Source of the DNA: Acidobacteriota bacterium
GTDB taxonomy: Bacteria > Acidobacteriota > Blastocatellia > Pyrinomonadales > Pyrinomonadaceae
Length of the DNA stretch: 64,000 bases
Direction of reading: 5' to 3'
Assembly: GCA_019639195.1 (NCBI GenBank)
Contig: JAHBSI010000003.1
Span: 62,001 to 126,000, forward strand
The translations under genes were made by a program, and so were the position numbers. Each line of letters begins with the position of its first letter. Position 1 is the stretch's first letter. A model generated the notes under the pieces. That model was not told the origin of the DNA, made no database searches, and worked only from the letters and a program-made list of their open reading frames with translations. This document shows, one piece after another, positions 62,220 through 64,000 of the stretch.

Positions 62220-63698
62220 ATGACCATCTATCGCAGCTACATAGCGGGGAAGTGGATCGATTCCGCTTCAGGAAAACGTGTCCCAAATATCAATCCGGCC
62301 GACACGCGGGACATCATTGGCGAGAGCGAACAGGCAACAGGCGAGGAGACCCGCCAGGCGATCGAAGCGGCGTATGCGGCCTTTAAGGACTGGCGGCGAA
62401 CTCCCGCACCTACGCGGGGCCGGATACTGATGCGTGCGGCTCGTATCCTTGAAGATCAAAAAGAAGATCTTGCCCAGCTGCTTACGCGTGAAGAAGGCAA
62501 GACGATCTCCGAGGCTCGGGGCGAAGTAACACGCGGGACGAATGTTGTTGAGTTCTGCGCAGGCGAAACCCGCCGCAACAATGGCGAAACGATAGCAAGC
62601 GAACTCCCTGCGAATTTTGCGTACACGATCAAGCAGCCGCACGGCGTTGTTGGGCTAATTACGCCGTGGAATTTTCCGATCGCAATTCCGTTATGGAAGA
62701 TCGCACCGGCTCTTGCAGCAGGAAACACCATCGTCTTCAAACCCGCGTCCAATACCCCATCGACCGCGGTCAGATTGATGGAGATCTTTACTGAAGCAGG
62801 TGTGCCGGCCGGAGTGATGAACCTGGTGCTTGGGTCCGGCGGTGTGGTCGGCGATGAGATCGCAAACCACGATGCGGTCCGCGCGATCTCGTTTACCGGC
62901 TCGACCGAGATCGGCCTCAAGCTCTATGAACAGATCGCGCGTCGCGGCATTCCATTTCAAGCGGAGATGGGCGGGAAGAATCCCGTTGTGGTTCTCGAAG
63001 ATTGCGATATCGATCTTGCGGTTGAACATACGGCCTCGGGTGCCTTTGGCTCGACGGGCCAGCGATGCACGGCCGGCAGCCGAGCGATCGTCGCAAGTTC
63101 GATCGCGGATGAATTCGTTGAGAAGATCGTCAAACGAGCAAAAGCCTATCGGCTTGGCCCCGGAGCTGATCCTTCGACAGAGATCGGACCGAGCGTTGAT
63201 GAGCACCAGTTCAACACGGTCCTCAAATATATGGAGATCGGCAAGGAAGACGGTGCGAACTTGCTTTGCGGAGGCGGTCGGGCATCCGGCGAAGGGCTTG
63301 AGCACGGCTATTTCGTTGAGCCGACAGTTTTCGACAACGTGACGCCGGATATGCGCATCTTTCGTGAGGAGATATTTGGCCCGGTGCTCGGGATCTCCCG
63401 AGTAAAAGATCTCGACGAGGCACTGGTACTTGCGAACGATACGCAATACGGCCTTTCTTCATCGGTTTTTTCGAACGACTACAACAGCGTAACGCGGTTC
63501 GTCGAAGAGATCGAGAGCGGAATGACGCATATAAATTCACCAACGACCGGCGGCGAGGCCCACATCCCATTTGGCGGTATCAAAGGCAGCGGCGTCGGGC
63601 CTCGGGAGCAAGGGAGTACATCGCTCGATTTCTATTCAGAAATGAAGGTTGTCTATGTCGATGCAACGGGAAAAAAACGTGAGAGTAATATATACTAG
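62220..63698 (+). CDS. Aldehyde dehydrogenase (ALDH superfamily)
   Basis: 492 aa from the ATG at 62220, where the family N-terminus SYIAGKWIDSASG begins. Catalytic residues: Asn151 (TPWNFP), Lys174 (FKPASNTP), Glu249 (QAEMGGKNP) and Cys283 (GQRCTAGSR). NAD(P)-dependent oxidation of an aldehyde to an acid. The sequence has features of alpha-ketoglutaric-semialdehyde and succinate-semialdehyde dehydrogenases, which I cannot separate by eye. Only 29 bp separate it from the divergent acyl-CoA ligase. Confidence 0.9.
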   Translation: MTIYRSYIAGKWIDSASGKRVPNINPADTRDIIGESEQATGEETRQAIEAAYAAFKDWRRTPAPTRGRILMRAARILEDQKEDLAQLLTREEGKTISEARGEVTRGTNVVEFCAGETRRNNGETIASELPANFAYTIKQPHGVVGLITPWNFPIAIPLWKIAPALAAGNTIVFKPASNTPSTAVRLMEIFTEAGVPAGVMNLVLGSGGVVGDEIANHDAVRAISFTGSTEIGLKLYEQIARRGIPFQAEMGGKNPVVVLEDCDIDLAVEHTASGAFGSTGQRCTAGSRAIVASSIADEFVEKIVKRAKAYRLGPGADPSTEIGPSVDEHQFNTVLKYMEIGKEDGANLLCGGGRASGEGLEHGYFVEPTVFDNVTPDMRIFREEIFGPVLGISRVKDLDEALVLANDTQYGLSSSVFSNDYNSVTRFVEEIESGMTHINSPTTGGEAHIPFGGIKGSGVGPREQGSTSLDFYSEMKVVYVDATGKKRESNIY

Positions 63699-63741
63699 CT
63701 CCGTTATTTTTTAGAGCATTTCCCAGGAATAGCAAGAAAAT

Positions 63742-64000
63742 ATGAAGAAGCTCATCCCCGCAGCTTTAGCTGTGCTCGCATTTGCGAGTGCGGCCGTTGC
63801 CCAAGATTATACGAAGCTCGCTGACGAAACATTCAAGTACGTAAAAGCCGGCACATTCGGCAAACCGAGCGTTGCCAAAAAGACGCAAAAGATATCGCTC
63901 GGCCAGGTCCGTGTTCACTTCAAGACGGTAACGTCGAAAGAGAGTTCGGCCCGCGGCCGTGTTGCCGATGTCACGGTCTATCTCGACTCGGACCTTACAA
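63742..64000 (+). CDS. Secreted protein, N-terminal part (runs off the window)
   Basis: 86 codons from an ATG at 63742. The N-terminus is a clear signal peptide (KKLIPAALAVLAFASAAVAQ) with cleavage expected after AVAQ. The mature start DYTKLADETFKYVKAGTFG is basic and continues with a beta-rich segment (GRVADVTVYLDSDL). No family recognised from this fragment. The C-terminus lies beyond position 64000. Confidence 0.7.
   Translation, partial: MKKLIPAALAVLAFASAAVAQDYTKLADETFKYVKAGTFGKPSVAKKTQKISLGQVRVHFKTVTSKESSARGRVADVTVYLDSDLT

Overview
The window looks like chromosomal DNA of an Acidobacteriota member, most likely class Blastocatellia (Pyrinomonadaceae-like). The reasons are indirect: moderately high GC, secreted proteases ending in FG-GAP/VCBS repeats of the DFDGDGKTD...YRPS type, zinc-ribbon Ser/Thr kinases with PEGA and FGE domains, a DUF5916-like outer-membrane barrel, and an egtB-egtD pair. 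No 16S rRNA or other definitive marker is present. I saw no tRNA, rRNA, CRISPR array, transposase, integrase or phage gene.

Layout. 1-7.7 kb: the end of a glycine-zipper protein, malate dehydrogenase, then two divergent secreted proteases (a zinc metalloprotease and a subtilase) and a GNAT protein. 7.9-10.4 kb: a GGDEF/EAL c-di-GMP enzyme. 10.4-17.4 kb: a tight minus-strand run egtB-egtD-birA-vanW-hyp-coaX-half helicase-ispH covering ergothioneine, biotin, CoA and isoprenoid metabolism. 17.9-21.5 kb: leuS and a methyltransferase gene frameshifted at a run of 11 G. 21.7-27.4 kb: an apparently active membrane Ser/Thr kinase fused to an FGE domain, a secreted TPR protein, and a related pseudokinase.

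27.5-46.2 kb is a large polysaccharide locus, nearly all on the minus strand and joined by 4-nt and 8-nt overlaps. It holds four GT4 and two GT2 glycosyltransferases, a flippase, an O-antigen ligase/polymerase, a heparinase-II/III-like protein, a NodB-like candidate deacetylase, a PHP phosphoesterase, a beta-helix protein on the opposite strand, a membrane protein and an FtsX-type permease. A sigma-factor-like protein sits at its upstream end. Across a 520-bp gene-free region from it lies a divergent small HxxxCxxC protein resembling zf-HC2 anti-sigma factors.

48-57.8 kb holds a second c-di-GMP protein (degenerate GGDEF, intact EAL), a secreted beta-rich DUF4097-like protein, a carbohydrate-binding/outer-membrane barrel protein, a glycine-zipper protein and a second orphan FtsX-type permease. 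57.8-64 kb is metabolic: glucose-6-phosphate isomerase with inositol-phosphate synthase, both using glucose-6-phosphate, then an acyl-CoA ligase divergent from an aldehyde dehydrogenase, and the start of a secreted protein.

Most unusual features: (1) the secreted subtilase carries an N-terminal segment collinear with the first AAA+ domain of ClpA/ClpB but without Walker A, plus ten C-terminal hexapeptide repeats; (2) a stand-alone C-terminal half of a Ski2-like helicase, translationally coupled to coaX; (3) a kinase/pseudokinase pair; (4) the putative sigma/anti-sigma pair beside the polysaccharide locus; (5) the poly-G frameshift. All homology statements rest on reading motifs by eye.
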